Part shown: piece after piece, positions 31,950 through 41,001 of the stretch
How positions within the stretch are numbered: the stretch's first letter is position 1
How the letters are laid out: every line of letters begins with the position of its first letter
Assembly (NCBI RefSeq): GCF_004795015.1
Contig: NZ_SSBI01000002.1
Location: forward strand, 186,001 to 250,000
Source: Streptomyces sp. A1277
GTDB lineage: Bacteria > Actinomycetota > Actinomycetes > Streptomycetales > Streptomycetaceae
Direction of reading: 5' to 3'
DNA length: 64,000 nt
Notes under the pieces: model-generated
What the model was told of the DNA's origin: nothing
What the model saw: the letters and a program-made list of their open reading frames with translations, nothing else
The model's database searches: none
Translations under genes and position numbers: made by a program

Positions 31950-32380
31950 GAGGCGGCCTCGGTTCGTTCTGGCGGCGCGCCGCGCTCGGCGGTCTCGGTC
32001 ACCTCGGTGTCGACGTGGCCGAGTTCCGGGCGGGGGGCGAGCGGGCCGAGGTGGAAGACCATGCGCGCCTCGGTGCCGCCCACGTTGCGGAAGCGGTGGC
32101 GCACGTGCGGCGGGATCAGCAGCCCCTGGTCGGGGCGCATCGCGTGCGTCTCCCCGTCCAGGTCGACCTCCAGGAGCCCCTGCACGACGTAGACGAACTC
32201 CTCCGAGTACGGGTGGTAGTGCTCGCCGATGCGGTCGCCGGGCTCGACGATGGCCAGCCCCATGAAGCCGCTGGTGGCGCCCACCGCGGTCGGGGTGAGC
32301 AGTGCGCGCAGGTCGCCTCCGCGCCTGCGGTTGGGCTGGGTCTCACTGAGGTCCACGATGCGTGGCCGGTGCGTGGTCAT
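31946..32380 (-). CDS. whiE-ORFII: Cupin-domain protein (WhiE ORFII-like)
   Basis: 144 residues. A single cupin barrel has the metal-binding motif [16 protein letters not shown] and the second motif [14 protein letters not shown], so both His sets are present. WhiE-ORFII/CurC homologues are needed for spore pigment formation, perhaps as a cyclase or oxygenase accessory. It lies between ORFI (76 bp gap) and KS-alpha (four-base overlap). Confidence 0.92.
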   Translation of the reverse strand: MTTHRPRIVDLSETQPNRRRGGDLRALLTPTAVGATSGFMGLAIVEPGDRIGEHYHPYSEEFVYVVQGLLEVDLDGETHAMRPDQGLLIPPHVRHRFRNVGGTEARMVFHLGPLAPRPELGHVDTEVTETAERGAPPERTEAAS

Positions 32381-32456
32381 GACTGCTTTCCTCCTGGGCG
32401 CAGGGCGCGTTGTGGTGACGGGTCGGGCGAGAACCCCCCGGGTGCCGGAGCGCGGT

Positions 32457-33578
32457 TCAGGAATCCGCGGCCCGCCGGTCGGTGATCAGCCGCATCTCGG
32501 ACCGGGCGAGGAAGCGTGCGGCGTCCTGGTCGGTGGCCGGCACGACGTTCGCTTCCCCGTCCAGGAGGCGGGCCAGCCTGGCCGCCTTGTCGGGGCCGTG
32601 GATGCCGAGCGCCTGGGCGGGCTGCGCGTCGAGCGGGCCGCTCGCCTCCAGGAGGCGGACCACGACGTCGTCGCGCTGGAAGATGGTGCTGCTGTCGATG
32701 GGGCTGCCGGTGTCGTCGGCGGCCTCCTCGTCGTGGCCGGCCAGCAGCCGGGCCAGAGCCATCCCGCAGCCCTCCTTGGCCTGGTAGAACACCGCGTGCC
32801 GGCGCAGCTCCTCTGGGGCGTGGCGGCCGGCCGAGACGTGGTGGACGGTGGGCAGGGCCGCACGGGTGAAGAACATCCGGGCGGAGTCGGGGTCGGCGAG
32901 GTCCCGGTCCTGTTCGAGGTAGGGGTTGATGGCCTCCTCGACGGCGCGGATCTCGGGCTGCCGGGAGACGTGGCGCAGCGCGGCCATGAGGTCGCCCTCG
33001 ACCTCGACGGCGCGCACCACCCGGTTGCCGTGCATGAACAGCGAAGTGCGGCGCAACCGGGTGTGGTCGTCGACGCGCGAGCGGGGCGACTCGTAGTCGG
33101 CGAGGAGCCCGGCGACGATGTCCTCGGTGCCCGGCTTCACCGTGAAGGTGAGCGCGTGGCGTACGACGCCGTCGCCGAGGCGCGGAGAGGTCTGGAGGCC
33201 GCCCTTGAGCGGGTCGGGCACGGTCTCGAAGCCCTTGCCGGTCTCGCGCAGGACGCTGAAGCGCAGCGAACGGGTGTCGCGTACGCAGCTGTGCAGGGGC
33301 TGCACGGTGGCGACGTGCTCCTCGCTGTTCACCCAGGCGAGGAAGGGCGGCGCGCTCTCCCACTCGCTGGTGATCAGCCACTGGGAGGGGTTCTCGATGG
33401 ACTGGCACAGCTGGTCGCTGATGTGTCCGGGGATCGAGGCGACCTGGTTGCGCATGTGCTCGTACGCCTCCAGGAACTGCGTCTGCGCGCCGTCGTGCAG
33501 GTCCAGCAGCAGCACGACGCGCAGTCTGGATCCGTCGAAGGCGGACTGGGAGATCCGTTCCGAAAGGGTGGTGGTCAT
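32457..33578 (-). CDS. whiE-ORFI: SchA/CurD-like protein (WhiE ORFI-like)
   Basis: 373 residues. The start [20 protein letters not shown] follows AAGGAG eight bases upstream; an in-frame Met ten codons earlier has no ribosome site. Residues 15-120 form an antibiotic-biosynthesis-monooxygenase-like ferredoxin fold ([39 protein letters not shown]), and the remainder repeats this type ([39 protein letters not shown]). The family is restricted to spore-pigment clusters and its reaction is unknown. It is the first gene of the seven-gene operon. Confidence 0.9.
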   Translation of the reverse strand: MTTTLSERISQSAFDGSRLRVVLLLDLHDGAQTQFLEAYEHMRNQVASIPGHISDQLCQSIENPSQWLITSEWESAPPFLAWVNSEEHVATVQPLHSCVRDTRSLRFSVLRETGKGFETVPDPLKGGLQTSPRLGDGVVRHALTFTVKPGTEDIVAGLLADYESPRSRVDDHTRLRRTSLFMHGNRVVRAVEVEGDLMAALRHVSRQPEIRAVEEAINPYLEQDRDLADPDSARMFFTRAALPTVHHVSAGRHAPEELRRHAVFYQAKEGCGMALARLLAGHDEEAADDTGSPIDSSTIFQRDDVVVRLLEASGPLDAQPAQALGIHGPDKAARLARLLDGEANVVPATDQDAARFLARSEMRLITDRRAADS

Positions 33579-33862
33579 CTTGCGAACTCCTTCGACGCTG
33601 AGAGGCAAAGACGCGGGGAGAGCCGGCCGGACCGGGGGGAGCCGTCGGCTGCCGAGGGGAATCGGAACGGGGAGTCTCCCGGCGATCGCGCACGGCCCGC
33701 CCCGAACCGAGGGCGTCGTCTCCGTGACCGATCGTGAAACGCTGGTCCGCCCGACGCGAGATTTATGAACCGTTCAGGTGAGCAGGGGCCCCAAGCGCTC
33801 CGGCACGGCCCCGACGCGGGCATGGACAGTGCATCTGTACGGCGTCGGAGCTGGAGCAACTC
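33579..33862. promoter_or_regulatory. Divergent promoter region of the whiE-type cluster
   Basis: The 284 bp between ORFI and ORFVIII hold both start signals. In S. coelicolor this region has two divergent, developmentally controlled promoters, one needing sigma-F for the hydroxylase. An AT patch, GAGATTTATGAACC (33758-33771), is the only low-GC core and may be part of a promoter. ACAG-TGCAT-CTGT (33826-33838) is a small inverted repeat 25 bp before ORFVIII. Confidence 0.5.
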
Positions 33863-35497
33863 ATGAACGAGAACGTCGACCTCCATGTACCGGTCCTCAT
33901 CGTGGGCGGCTCGCTGGTGGGCCTGTCCGCGTCCCTCTTCCTCGGTCGGCTCGGCGTCGAGCACCTGCTGGTCGAGAAGCACTCCGCCACCTCGACCCAT
34001 CCGCGCGGCCGCGGCAACAACGTCCGCACGATGGAGGTGTTCCGCAGGGCGGGCGTGGAGCCGGGGATCCGGGCGGCCGCGTCGGTGCTGGCCGAGAACC
34101 ACGGGATCCTCCAGGCCGGCTCGCTGACCGGGGACGACCAGGAGTGGCTGTTCCGGGAAATCGACCCGGGCGGGGCGCTGGCGCGCTTCAGTCCGACGGG
34201 CTGGTGTCTGTGCAGCCAGAACGACCTGGAGCCCGTCCTGCTGGACCGGGCCCGGGAGCAGGGCGGTGACCTGCGGTTCTCCACCGAGCTGATGTCGTTC
34301 GACCCGGACGCCTCGGGTGTCTCGGCGGCGCTGAAGAATCGCGAGACGGGCGAGCACACTACCGTGCGGGCGGACTACCTGATCGCGGCGGACGGGCCGC
34401 GCAGCCCGGTCCGTGAGCAGTTGCGCATCGGCCGTTCGGGGGCCGGCGACCTGTTCCACAACGTGAGCATCACCTTCCGTTCGCGCGCTCTGGCCGAGGT
34501 GCTGGGCGACCGGCGCTTCATCGTGTGCTACCTGACCAACCCGGAGGCGGAAGGGGCGCTGCTGCCGGTGGACAACGAGCGGGAGTGGGTCTTCCACGCC
34601 CCGTGGCAGCCCGAGCGCGGCGAGACGCTGGAGGACTTCACGGACGAGCGGTGCGCCGCCCACATCCGCACCGCCGTGGGCTCCCCGGACATCGATGTGG
34701 AGATCACCGGCAAGGCGCCGTGGCACGCGGCGGAGCGGGTCGCCGAGCGGTACTCGCGGGGCCGGGTGTTCCTGGCCGGTGACTCGGCGCACGAGATGTC
34801 GCCGACCGGGGCGTTCGGCTCCAACACGGGTATCCAGGACGCGCACAACCTGGCGTGGAAGCTGGCCGCCGTACTGCGCGGCGAGGCGGGCCGGGGTCTG
34901 CTGGAGACGTACGGGCAGGAGCGGCTGCCGGTGGCGCGGGCGACCAGTGAGCGGGCCTCGGCCCGGTCAGAGGAGCACAGCCACCCCGGCTACGCGCCGC
35001 CGCCCTCGGTGGGCGGCGGCAAGCGGGGCGGGATGCTGAACGTGGCGCTGGGCTACCGCTACGTGCGGGGCGCGGTGCTGGGTGTCTCCCCCGAGCAGCC
35101 GGTGGTCCCCGAGGGGATGCGGCTGGCGGGTGACCCGGGCAGCAGGGCGCCGCACCTGTGGGTACGGCGGGCGGGCGAGCGGATCTCGACCCTCGATCTG
35201 TACGAGCGCTCGTTCGTGCTGCTCACCGATGGCGCGGACGCGGTGTGGCGGCGGGCCGCGGCGCGGGTCGGTGACCGGCTGGGGGTGCGGCTGGACGCGT
35301 TCGGGATCGGTACCGGGCCGGGCGGGGACCTGTCGCCTGAGGACGGGGCGGACTGGGCCGAGGCGCACGGGACGCACCCGGACGGTGCGGTCCTGGTGCG
35401 CCCCGACGGCTTCGTCGCCTGGCGCGCGGAGTCGGGCGTCGAGGACGCCGAGGCGACGCTGCACGAGGTGATGGTGGCCCTGCTGCACCGGGACTGA
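33863..35497 (+). CDS. whiE-ORFVIII: FAD-dependent aromatic hydroxylase (WhiE ORFVIII-like)
   Basis: 544 residues, class A flavoprotein monooxygenase. FAD motifs are complete: VLIVGGSLVGLSASLFLG (GxGxxG), YLIAADGPRSPVREQ (DG motif) and RVFLAGDSAHEMSPTGAFG (GD motif). The C-terminal thioredoxin-like region (LYERSFVLLTDG, HPDGAVLVRPDGFVAW) fits PgaE/WhiE-VIII enzymes. It hydroxylates the pigment ring system late in development. It is divergent from ORFI and convergent with the hydrolase gene, only 19 bp apart. Confidence 0.93.
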   Translation: MNENVDLHVPVLIVGGSLVGLSASLFLGRLGVEHLLVEKHSATSTHPRGRGNNVRTMEVFRRAGVEPGIRAAASVLAENHGILQAGSLTGDDQEWLFREIDPGGALARFSPTGWCLCSQNDLEPVLLDRAREQGGDLRFSTELMSFDPDASGVSAALKNRETGEHTTVRADYLIAADGPRSPVREQLRIGRSGAGDLFHNVSITFRSRALAEVLGDRRFIVCYLTNPEAEGALLPVDNEREWVFHAPWQPERGETLEDFTDERCAAHIRTAVGSPDIDVEITGKAPWHAAERVAERYSRGRVFLAGDSAHEMSPTGAFGSNTGIQDAHNLAWKLAAVLRGEAGRGLLETYGQERLPVARATSERASARSEEHSHPGYAPPPSVGGGKRGGMLNVALGYRYVRGAVLGVSPEQPVVPEGMRLAGDPGSRAPHLWVRRAGERISTLDLYERSFVLLTDGADAVWRRAAARVGDRLGVRLDAFGIGTGPGGDLSPEDGADWAEAHGTHPDGAVLVRPDGFVAWRAESGVEDAEATLHEVMVALLHRD

Positions 35498-35516
35498 CGT
35501 GACGTCAGCTCATTGA

Positions 35517-37037
35517 TCAGACACCGAACGACCGGAGGGCCGCCAGGAACTCCTCCGGTCGTTCGGCGTGTACGAGATGGCCCGCGTCGATGGTGACGAG
35601 TTCGGCGCCGGGGATGCGGCCGGACATCCAGGCCAGGTCCTCCTGCGCGACCTGGCTCCTCGGGCCGCCGCCGATGATGAGGGTGGGGACGCTGATCTCA
35701 CCGAGGAGTTCACGGCCCGCCGGATCGGGGTCGTTCAGCTGGGCGTCGATGGACGGCACGACCGGCCAGTCGAAGTCCAGCTCCCCAGCGGGCCGTGCGG
35801 GCACGGGGCGCGGCGGGTCGAGCGGGAAGGGCGGCGGCGCCTCCTCGATGACCAGGCGGCCGATCAGTCCGGGCTGCCGCTCGGCCAGGAGGTAGGCCGC
35901 GGCGCCGCCCATGGAGTGCCCGACGACGGTGGCGCCGGCGAGGTTGCGGGCCTCCAGGAAGCCGTGCAGGTCGTCGCGGAACAGCTCGAAGGAGTAGCGG
36001 CCGGTCCAGTCGCTGAGTCCGTGGCCGCGGAAGTCGAAGGCGTACACCCGGTGGGTGGCGGCCAGCCCGGCCGCGATGCGGGTCCAGGTGGTGCTGTCGC
36101 CGCACCGGCCGTGGGCCAGGACGACCGGCGGAGCCGCCGGGTCGCCCCACACCCGGTAGGCGAGGCGTGTCCCGCCGACCCGGACGCTGTGGACCTCCGG
36201 GTCGAGGAAGGCCGCGACCGTGCGGACGAACGCCCCCGGGTCGTCCACCCACGGGAAGTGCGCGGCGCCGCGCTGCACGGCGAACTCCGCGTGCGGGAAG
36301 AGCGCGGCCAGTTCGGCGGCCCGGTCGGGCGTGATGAGGTGGTCGTACTCACCGGCAAGGACGAGCACCGGCGCCTGGAGCCGGCGCAGGGCGGGTACCG
36401 TCGCGGCCGGGTCGAAGGCACCTTCCCCGGCGTACCGCACGGCCGCCTCGGCGTTGATCTGCGCGGGCGAGGCGGCGGCGTGCTCCTGCGCGGCCGCGTC
36501 CCAGCGCCCGTACATGAACGGCCGGGACCTGGATCGGAGTTCGTCCGTCATCCGTCCCGCCCAGATCTCCTCCAGGGCCGCGAGCGCGTCCGCGTACCAG
36601 GGTTCCGCGCCGCGCAGCGCAGCCGCCTCGCGGGCCTCGCGTTCGACGAAGGGCAGGCCGGCGGCCCGGGTGGTGGGGGTGACGAGGACGAGGTTGCGCA
36701 GCCGGTCGGGGTGGCGGGCGGCGTAGAGCGCGGCGAGGTCGCCGGCCGCGGAGTGGGCGAGCAGGTCCACGCGGTCCGGGCCGAGGTGGGCGCGCAGTGC
36801 CTCGACGTCGCCGACGAGCCGGTCGCAGCGGTAGGTGGCCGGGTCCTCGGGCGCGGCGGAGTGTCCGGTCCCCCGCAGGTCCAGCAGGACCAGCTGCCGC
36901 CGGGCGGCGAGTCCGCCGAGGCTGCCGAGGTAGGCGCTCGCCCGCATGGCGCCGCCGGGCAGGCAGATCAGCGGTGTGCCCTCGCCTTTGGTGTGGTAGG
37001 CCAGCTCGGTCCCGTCGTACGTGTGGAAGGTCGGCAT
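35517..37037 (-). CDS. Tandem alpha/beta-hydrolase protein (two complete domains)
   Basis: 506 residues starting MPTFHTYDGTELAYHTKGEG. Domain 1 (about 1-270) has the nucleophile elbow LLAHSAAGD (Ser96), acid LVLAGEYDHLITP and His in GAAHFPWVDDPG. Domain 2 (about 280-506) has the elbow VVGHSMGGAA, TLIIGGGPRSQVA where the acid would be, and His in IDAGHLVHAERPEEF. Both triads look mostly intact, although the acid in domain 2 is unclear. A single chain with two hydrolases is unusual. The substrate is unknown. Its 3' end contains a hairpin that may terminate the convergent hydroxylase gene. It is divergent from paaK. Confidence 0.8.
   Translation of the reverse strand: MPTFHTYDGTELAYHTKGEGTPLICLPGGAMRASAYLGSLGGLAARRQLVLLDLRGTGHSAAPEDPATYRCDRLVGDVEALRAHLGPDRVDLLAHSAAGDLAALYAARHPDRLRNLVLVTPTTRAAGLPFVEREAREAAALRGAEPWYADALAALEEIWAGRMTDELRSRSRPFMYGRWDAAAQEHAAASPAQINAEAAVRYAGEGAFDPAATVPALRRLQAPVLVLAGEYDHLITPDRAAELAALFPHAEFAVQRGAAHFPWVDDPGAFVRTVAAFLDPEVHSVRVGGTRLAYRVWGDPAAPPVVLAHGRCGDSTTWTRIAAGLAATHRVYAFDFRGHGLSDWTGRYSFELFRDDLHGFLEARNLAGATVVGHSMGGAAAYLLAERQPGLIGRLVIEEAPPPFPLDPPRPVPARPAGELDFDWPVVPSIDAQLNDPDPAGRELLGEISVPTLIIGGGPRSQVAQEDLAWMSGRIPGAELVTIDAGHLVHAERPEEFLAALRSFGV
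35521..35569 (+). terminator. Hairpin terminator for ORFVIII embedded in the hydrolase gene
   Basis: Eighteen-base arms (35521-35538 and 35552-35569) pair with one mismatch around a 13-base loop. It starts 24 bp after the hydroxylase stop but lies inside the last codons of the convergent hydrolase gene. Confidence 0.5.
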
Positions 37038-37167
37038 GGACCCATCCAAACAGGGTCGTACGGGTGATGCAGCCGTGTTCGGTACGGGCGTATCCGGGTG
37101 GGCGGGCGAGATGCGTCGCCCCTCTTGCCAGGGGACGGAAGATCCTGAATTACTGCTCCGGAGGAGG

Positions 37168-37185
37168 CGACCGAATGATCGGTCG
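37168..37185. promoter_or_regulatory. Perfect palindrome CGACCG-AATGAT-CGGTCG upstream of paaK
   Basis: Six-base arms with a six-base spacer lie between the divergent hydrolase and paaK genes, ending 34 bp before the paaK ATG. ACCG...CGGT half-sites are typical of TetR-family operators, including PaaR of actinobacteria. The assignment is by resemblance only. Confidence 0.55.
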
Positions 37186-37219
37186 TCCGCACGGCGCGCA
37201 CGCAACGAGGGAGGCCCGC

Positions 37220-38503
37220 ATGACGGCTCTGCTGGACGCGGCGGAACGGATGGGCCGCGCCGAGCTGGAGGCGCTCCAGCTGGAACGGCTGCGGGCCACG
37301 CTGCGGCACGCGTACGAGAACGTCGGTCACTACCGGGCGGCGTTCGACCGGGCCGGGCTGCGCCCGGAGGACTGCCGCTCGCTCGCCGATCTGGCCCGGT
37401 TCCCGTTCACCACCAAGGCCGACCTGCGGGACAACTATCCGTTCGGGATGTTCGCGGTGCCCGAGGACCGGGTGCGCCGCATCCACGCCTCCAGCGGGAC
37501 GACGGGCCGCCCGACGGTCGTCGGCTACACCGCGAAGGACCTGGAGACCTGGGCGGACGTGGTGGCCCGTTCCATCCGGGCGGCGGGCGGGCGCCCCGGG
37601 CACAAGATCCATGTGGCGTACGGGTACGGGCTGTTCACCGGCGGGCTCGGGGCCCACTACGGGGCGGAGCGGCTCGGCTGCACGGTCGTCCCCGCTTCGG
37701 GCGGCATGACGGCCCGCCAGGTGCGGCTGATCCAGGACTTCCGGCCCGACGTCATCATGGTGACGCCCTCGTACATGCTGACCATCCTGGACGAGTTCGA
37801 GCGTCAGGGCGTCGACCCCCGGACGACCTCGCTGAAGGCGGGGATCTTCGGGGCCGAGCCGTGGACGCAGGAGATGCGGCGCGAGATCGAGGAGCGGTTC
37901 GCGATCGACGCGGTCGACATCTACGGGCTGTCGGAGGTGATGGGGCCGGGCGTGGCGCAGGAGTGCGTGGAGACGAAGGACGGGCTGCACATCTGGGAGG
38001 ACCACTTCTATCCGGAGGTGGTCGACCCGTTCACCGGCGAGGTGCTGCCCGAAGGGGAGAAGGGCGAGCTGGTGTTCACCTCGCTCACCAAGGAGGCCAT
38101 GCCGGTGATCCGGTACCGGACGCGGGACCTGACCCGGCTGCTGCCCGGTACCGCCCGGGTCTTCCGGCGCATGGAGAAGGTCACGGGCCGCAGCGACGAT
38201 CTGGTGATCCTGCGCGGGGTCAATCTCTTTCCGACCCAGATCGAGGAGATCGTGCTGCGGACGCCGGGGGTGTCGCCGCACTTCCAGCTGCGGCTGACCC
38301 GCGAGGGCCGGCTCGATGTGCTGACGGTGCGGGCGGAGGCCCGGCCGGGGGCCACGCCCGAGCAGCGGGCGGCGGCCGCGGCCTCGGTCGCGGCGGCGGT
38401 CAAGGACGGGATCGGGGTGTCGGTGGGCGTCGAGATCCTCGACCCGGAGACGCTGGAGCGGTCGGTCGGCAAGTTCCGGAGGATCGTGGACGAGCGGGGA
38501 TAG
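37220..38503 (+). CDS. paaK: Phenylacetate-CoA ligase family protein
   Basis: 427 residues, the standard PaaK length. The ATP-binding motif is IHASSGTTGRPTVVGYT; other hallmarks are FGAEPWTQEMR, YGLSEVMGPGVAQEC, RYRTRDLTRLL and GRSDDLVILRGVNLFPTQIE. It activates phenylacetate or a similar aryl acid to the CoA ester. GAGGGAGG at 37207-37214 fixes the start. None of the ring-epoxidase genes (paaABCDE) is in the window, so it may serve another aryl acid. Confidence 0.88.
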   Translation: MTALLDAAERMGRAELEALQLERLRATLRHAYENVGHYRAAFDRAGLRPEDCRSLADLARFPFTTKADLRDNYPFGMFAVPEDRVRRIHASSGTTGRPTVVGYTAKDLETWADVVARSIRAAGGRPGHKIHVAYGYGLFTGGLGAHYGAERLGCTVVPASGGMTARQVRLIQDFRPDVIMVTPSYMLTILDEFERQGVDPRTTSLKAGIFGAEPWTQEMRREIEERFAIDAVDIYGLSEVMGPGVAQECVETKDGLHIWEDHFYPEVVDPFTGEVLPEGEKGELVFTSLTKEAMPVIRYRTRDLTRLLPGTARVFRRMEKVTGRSDDLVILRGVNLFPTQIEEIVLRTPGVSPHFQLRLTREGRLDVLTVRAEARPGATPEQRAAAAASVAAAVKDGIGVSVGVEILDPETLERSVGKFRRIVDERG

Positions 38504-38617
38504 CTGACGCCAACTCCTCTGCTGGCCACCGGAGTTGCTGTGGCAAGATGGGCCGGAGTGATCGCTGTCCGCGAGGGAGGGCCCGTGTTCTCCCGTCGAA
38601 GAACTTGGGAGCACACC

Positions 38618-39406
38618 ATGACGGCAGGCCCGGACAGGACACCGATCGACACCAGCAGGCCGCACCCGGCCCGCGTCTACGACTACCTCCTCGGCGGCAA
38701 GGACCACTACCCCGTCGACCAGGAACTGGGCGAGCAGATGCCGGAGCTGGCGAAGGCGGGGGTCGCGCAGAACCGGGCGTTCATGCAGCGTGCGGCCGGC
38801 TGGGCCGCGCGGGCGGGCATCGACCAGTTCCTCGACATCGGGACCGGCATCCCGACCCGGCCGAACCTCCACCAGGTCGTCCAGGAGGTCAACCCGGCGG
38901 CCCGGATCGTCTACACGGACAACGACCCGATCGTCCTGAGGCATGCGGAGGCGCTGCTCGTCAGCTCCCCCGAGGGCGTCACCGAATACCTGGACGCCGA
39001 TGTGCGCGAGCCGGAGAAGATCCTCGCCCACGCCCGTACGGTGCTCGACTTCGACCGGCCCGTGGCGCTCTCGCTCATCGCCCTGATGCACTTCCTGGCC
39101 GACGAGGAGGACCCGTACGGCATCACGCGCACCCTGGTGGACGCGCTGCCCGCCGGCAGCTGCCTGGTGCTCTCCCACTTCACCCAGGACTTCATCACCA
39201 CCGACCAGGAGGCGCTCGACCGCTACCGGTCGAGCGGCATCACGCTGCGGCCCCGTGACCGTGCGGAGGTGGCCCGCTTCTTCGACGGGCTCGACCTGGT
39301 CGATCCGGGCCTGGTGACCGCCCCGCAGTGGCACCACGGCACCCCCGCGCCGGAGGGCCGGGAGATCATCGACACCTTCCACGTCGGCGTCGGCCGCGTC
39401 CGGTGA
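38618..39406 (+). CDS. DUF574-type SAM-dependent methyltransferase
   Basis: 262 residues beginning MTAGPDRTPIDTSRPHPARV. The DUF574 signature is clear: ARVYDYLLGGKDHYPVDQ, QNRAFMQRAAGWAARAGIDQ, FLDIGTGIPTRPNLHQV (SAM loop) and VYTDNDPIVLRHAEALL. Streptomyces genomes hold many copies of this family; the substrate is unknown. It begins 114 bp after paaK and probably has its own promoter. It converges on the acyl-CoA synthetase gene, 18 bp away. Confidence 0.85.
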   Translation: MTAGPDRTPIDTSRPHPARVYDYLLGGKDHYPVDQELGEQMPELAKAGVAQNRAFMQRAAGWAARAGIDQFLDIGTGIPTRPNLHQVVQEVNPAARIVYTDNDPIVLRHAEALLVSSPEGVTEYLDADVREPEKILAHARTVLDFDRPVALSLIALMHFLADEEDPYGITRTLVDALPAGSCLVLSHFTQDFITTDQEALDRYRSSGITLRPRDRAEVARFFDGLDLVDPGLVTAPQWHHGTPAPEGREIIDTFHVGVGRVR

Positions 39407-39415
39407 CACGCGGCC
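39392..39415 (+). terminator. Short hairpin across the methyltransferase stop codon
   Basis: GGCCGCGT (39392-39399) pairs with ACGCGGCC (39408-39415) around an eight-base loop that holds the TGA stop. It is the only structure in the 18-bp convergent gap. Confidence 0.45.
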
Positions 39416-39424
39416 GCACAGCCG

Positions 39425-40924
39425 TCAGGCGAAGCGGTCGCGCAGCTCCCGCTTGAGGATCTTGCCGCTGGCGTTGCGCGGGAGGCCGTCCACGAACAGG
39501 ACCCGCTTCGGGGCCTTGAAGTGGGCGAGCCGCTCGCGGGCGTGCGCGATCAGCTCGTCCTCGGTCGCCGCCTCCCGCAGGACGACGACGGCGGTGACCG
39601 CCTCGATCCAGCGCTCGTCGGGCAGCCCGACGACGGCCGTCTCGGCGACGGCGGGGTGGGTGTAGAGGGCGTCCTCGACCTGGCGGGAGGCGACGAGGAC
39701 GCCGCCGGAGTTGATGACGTCCTTCACCCGGTCGACCACGGTGAAGTAGCCCTCCGCGTCCCGGACGGCGAGGTCGCCGGAGTGGAACCAGCCGTCGCGG
39801 AACGCCTCGGCGCTCTCCTCGGGCTTGTCCCAGTAGCCGCTGCACAGCTGGGGCGAGCGGTAGACCACCTCGCCGGCGGTGCCGTCGGGGACGTCCTTGC
39901 CGTCCTCGTCGACCACCTTGGCCTCCACGAAGAGGACGGGCCGGCCGCAGGAGTCCATCCGGCCCTCGTGCTCGTCCGGCCCCAGGACGGTGGCCAGCGG
40001 GCCGATCTCGCTCTGGCCGAAGCAGTTGTAGAAGGCAAGGCCCGGCAGCCGGTCGCGGAGCCGTTCCAGCACGGGGACGGGCATGATCGACGCCCCGTAG
40101 TACGCCTTGCGCAGGCCGCCGAGGTCGCGGGCCGCGCATTCGGGGTGGTTGGCGAGGGCGATCCACACGGTGGGCGGGGCGAACAGGCTGTCGGCCCGCC
40201 CGGACTCCACCAGGTCGAAGATCCGGCCCGCGTCCGGCGCGTCGAGGATCGTGTTCTCGGCCCCCACCGCGAGGTACGGCAGCAGGAACACGTGCATCTG
40301 CGCCGAGTGGTAGAGCGGCAGCGCGTGCACGGGCCGGTCGCCGGCGCGCAGGTCGAGGGCGGTGATCGCGCTGACGTACTCGTGGACGAGGGCGCCGTGC
40401 GTCATCATCGCGCCCTTGGGGAGCGCGGTGGTCCCGGAGGTGTAGAGCAGCTGGACCAGGTCGTCCGCGGTCGGCTCGTGTGCGGGGGTGAAGGGGCGCG
40501 GGGTGCCGAGTTCGGCCAGCAGGGAGCCCTCGTCGTCGCGCAGTCGCCGTACGGCGAACCCCTCGGGGACCCGGGCGGCCAGGTCCGGGTCGGTGAGGAC
40601 CAGGGAGCTGCCGGACTGGCCGAGGATGTACGCCAGGTCGTCGCCGGTGAGGTTCTGGTTGACCGGCACATGGACGAGCCCGGCCCGGGCGCAGGCGAGG
40701 AAGGCGATCAGGTACGCGTCGGAGTTGTGGGCGTAGGAGGCGACCCGGTCCCCCGGGCGCAGCCGGTGGCCCTCGGTCAGGGCCGCAGCCGCGGTGGTGA
40801 CGGCCTCGTCGAGCTCGCGGTAGGTCCAGGTCCGTCCGGCGTACCGCAGGGCGGTGCGCTCGGGGGCGCGCCGCGCGCTGCGGGTCACGAGGCCGTCGAC
40901 TGTGCTGCTGCGTACACCGGTCAT
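39425..40924 (-). CDS. Acyl-CoA synthetase (AMP-forming), FadD-like
   Basis: 499 residues. Motifs are LLYTSGTTALPKGAMMTHG (P-loop), NCFGQSEIGPLATV, WFHSGDLAVRDAEGYF, VVDRVKDVINSGGVLVA and the catalytic Lys in RNASGKILKRELR. It loads a carboxylate onto CoA. It is last in a set of three same-strand genes; 77 bp separate it from the upstream synthetase. The acid substrate is unknown; the set also holds another synthetase and a flavin oxidase. Confidence 0.88.
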   Translation of the reverse strand: MTGVRSSTVDGLVTRSARRAPERTALRYAGRTWTYRELDEAVTTAAAALTEGHRLRPGDRVASYAHNSDAYLIAFLACARAGLVHVPVNQNLTGDDLAYILGQSGSSLVLTDPDLAARVPEGFAVRRLRDDEGSLLAELGTPRPFTPAHEPTADDLVQLLYTSGTTALPKGAMMTHGALVHEYVSAITALDLRAGDRPVHALPLYHSAQMHVFLLPYLAVGAENTILDAPDAGRIFDLVESGRADSLFAPPTVWIALANHPECAARDLGGLRKAYYGASIMPVPVLERLRDRLPGLAFYNCFGQSEIGPLATVLGPDEHEGRMDSCGRPVLFVEAKVVDEDGKDVPDGTAGEVVYRSPQLCSGYWDKPEESAEAFRDGWFHSGDLAVRDAEGYFTVVDRVKDVINSGGVLVASRQVEDALYTHPAVAETAVVGLPDERWIEAVTAVVVLREAATEDELIAHARERLAHFKAPKRVLFVDGLPRNASGKILKRELRDRFA

Positions 40925-41001
40925 GGCGTGATCCTGTGCGGCCGGGGCCCGTCGGTCAAGGGTCTTGATCCCATCGTCGCTGCCGGCGGGCCCCGTGGGT
41001 G

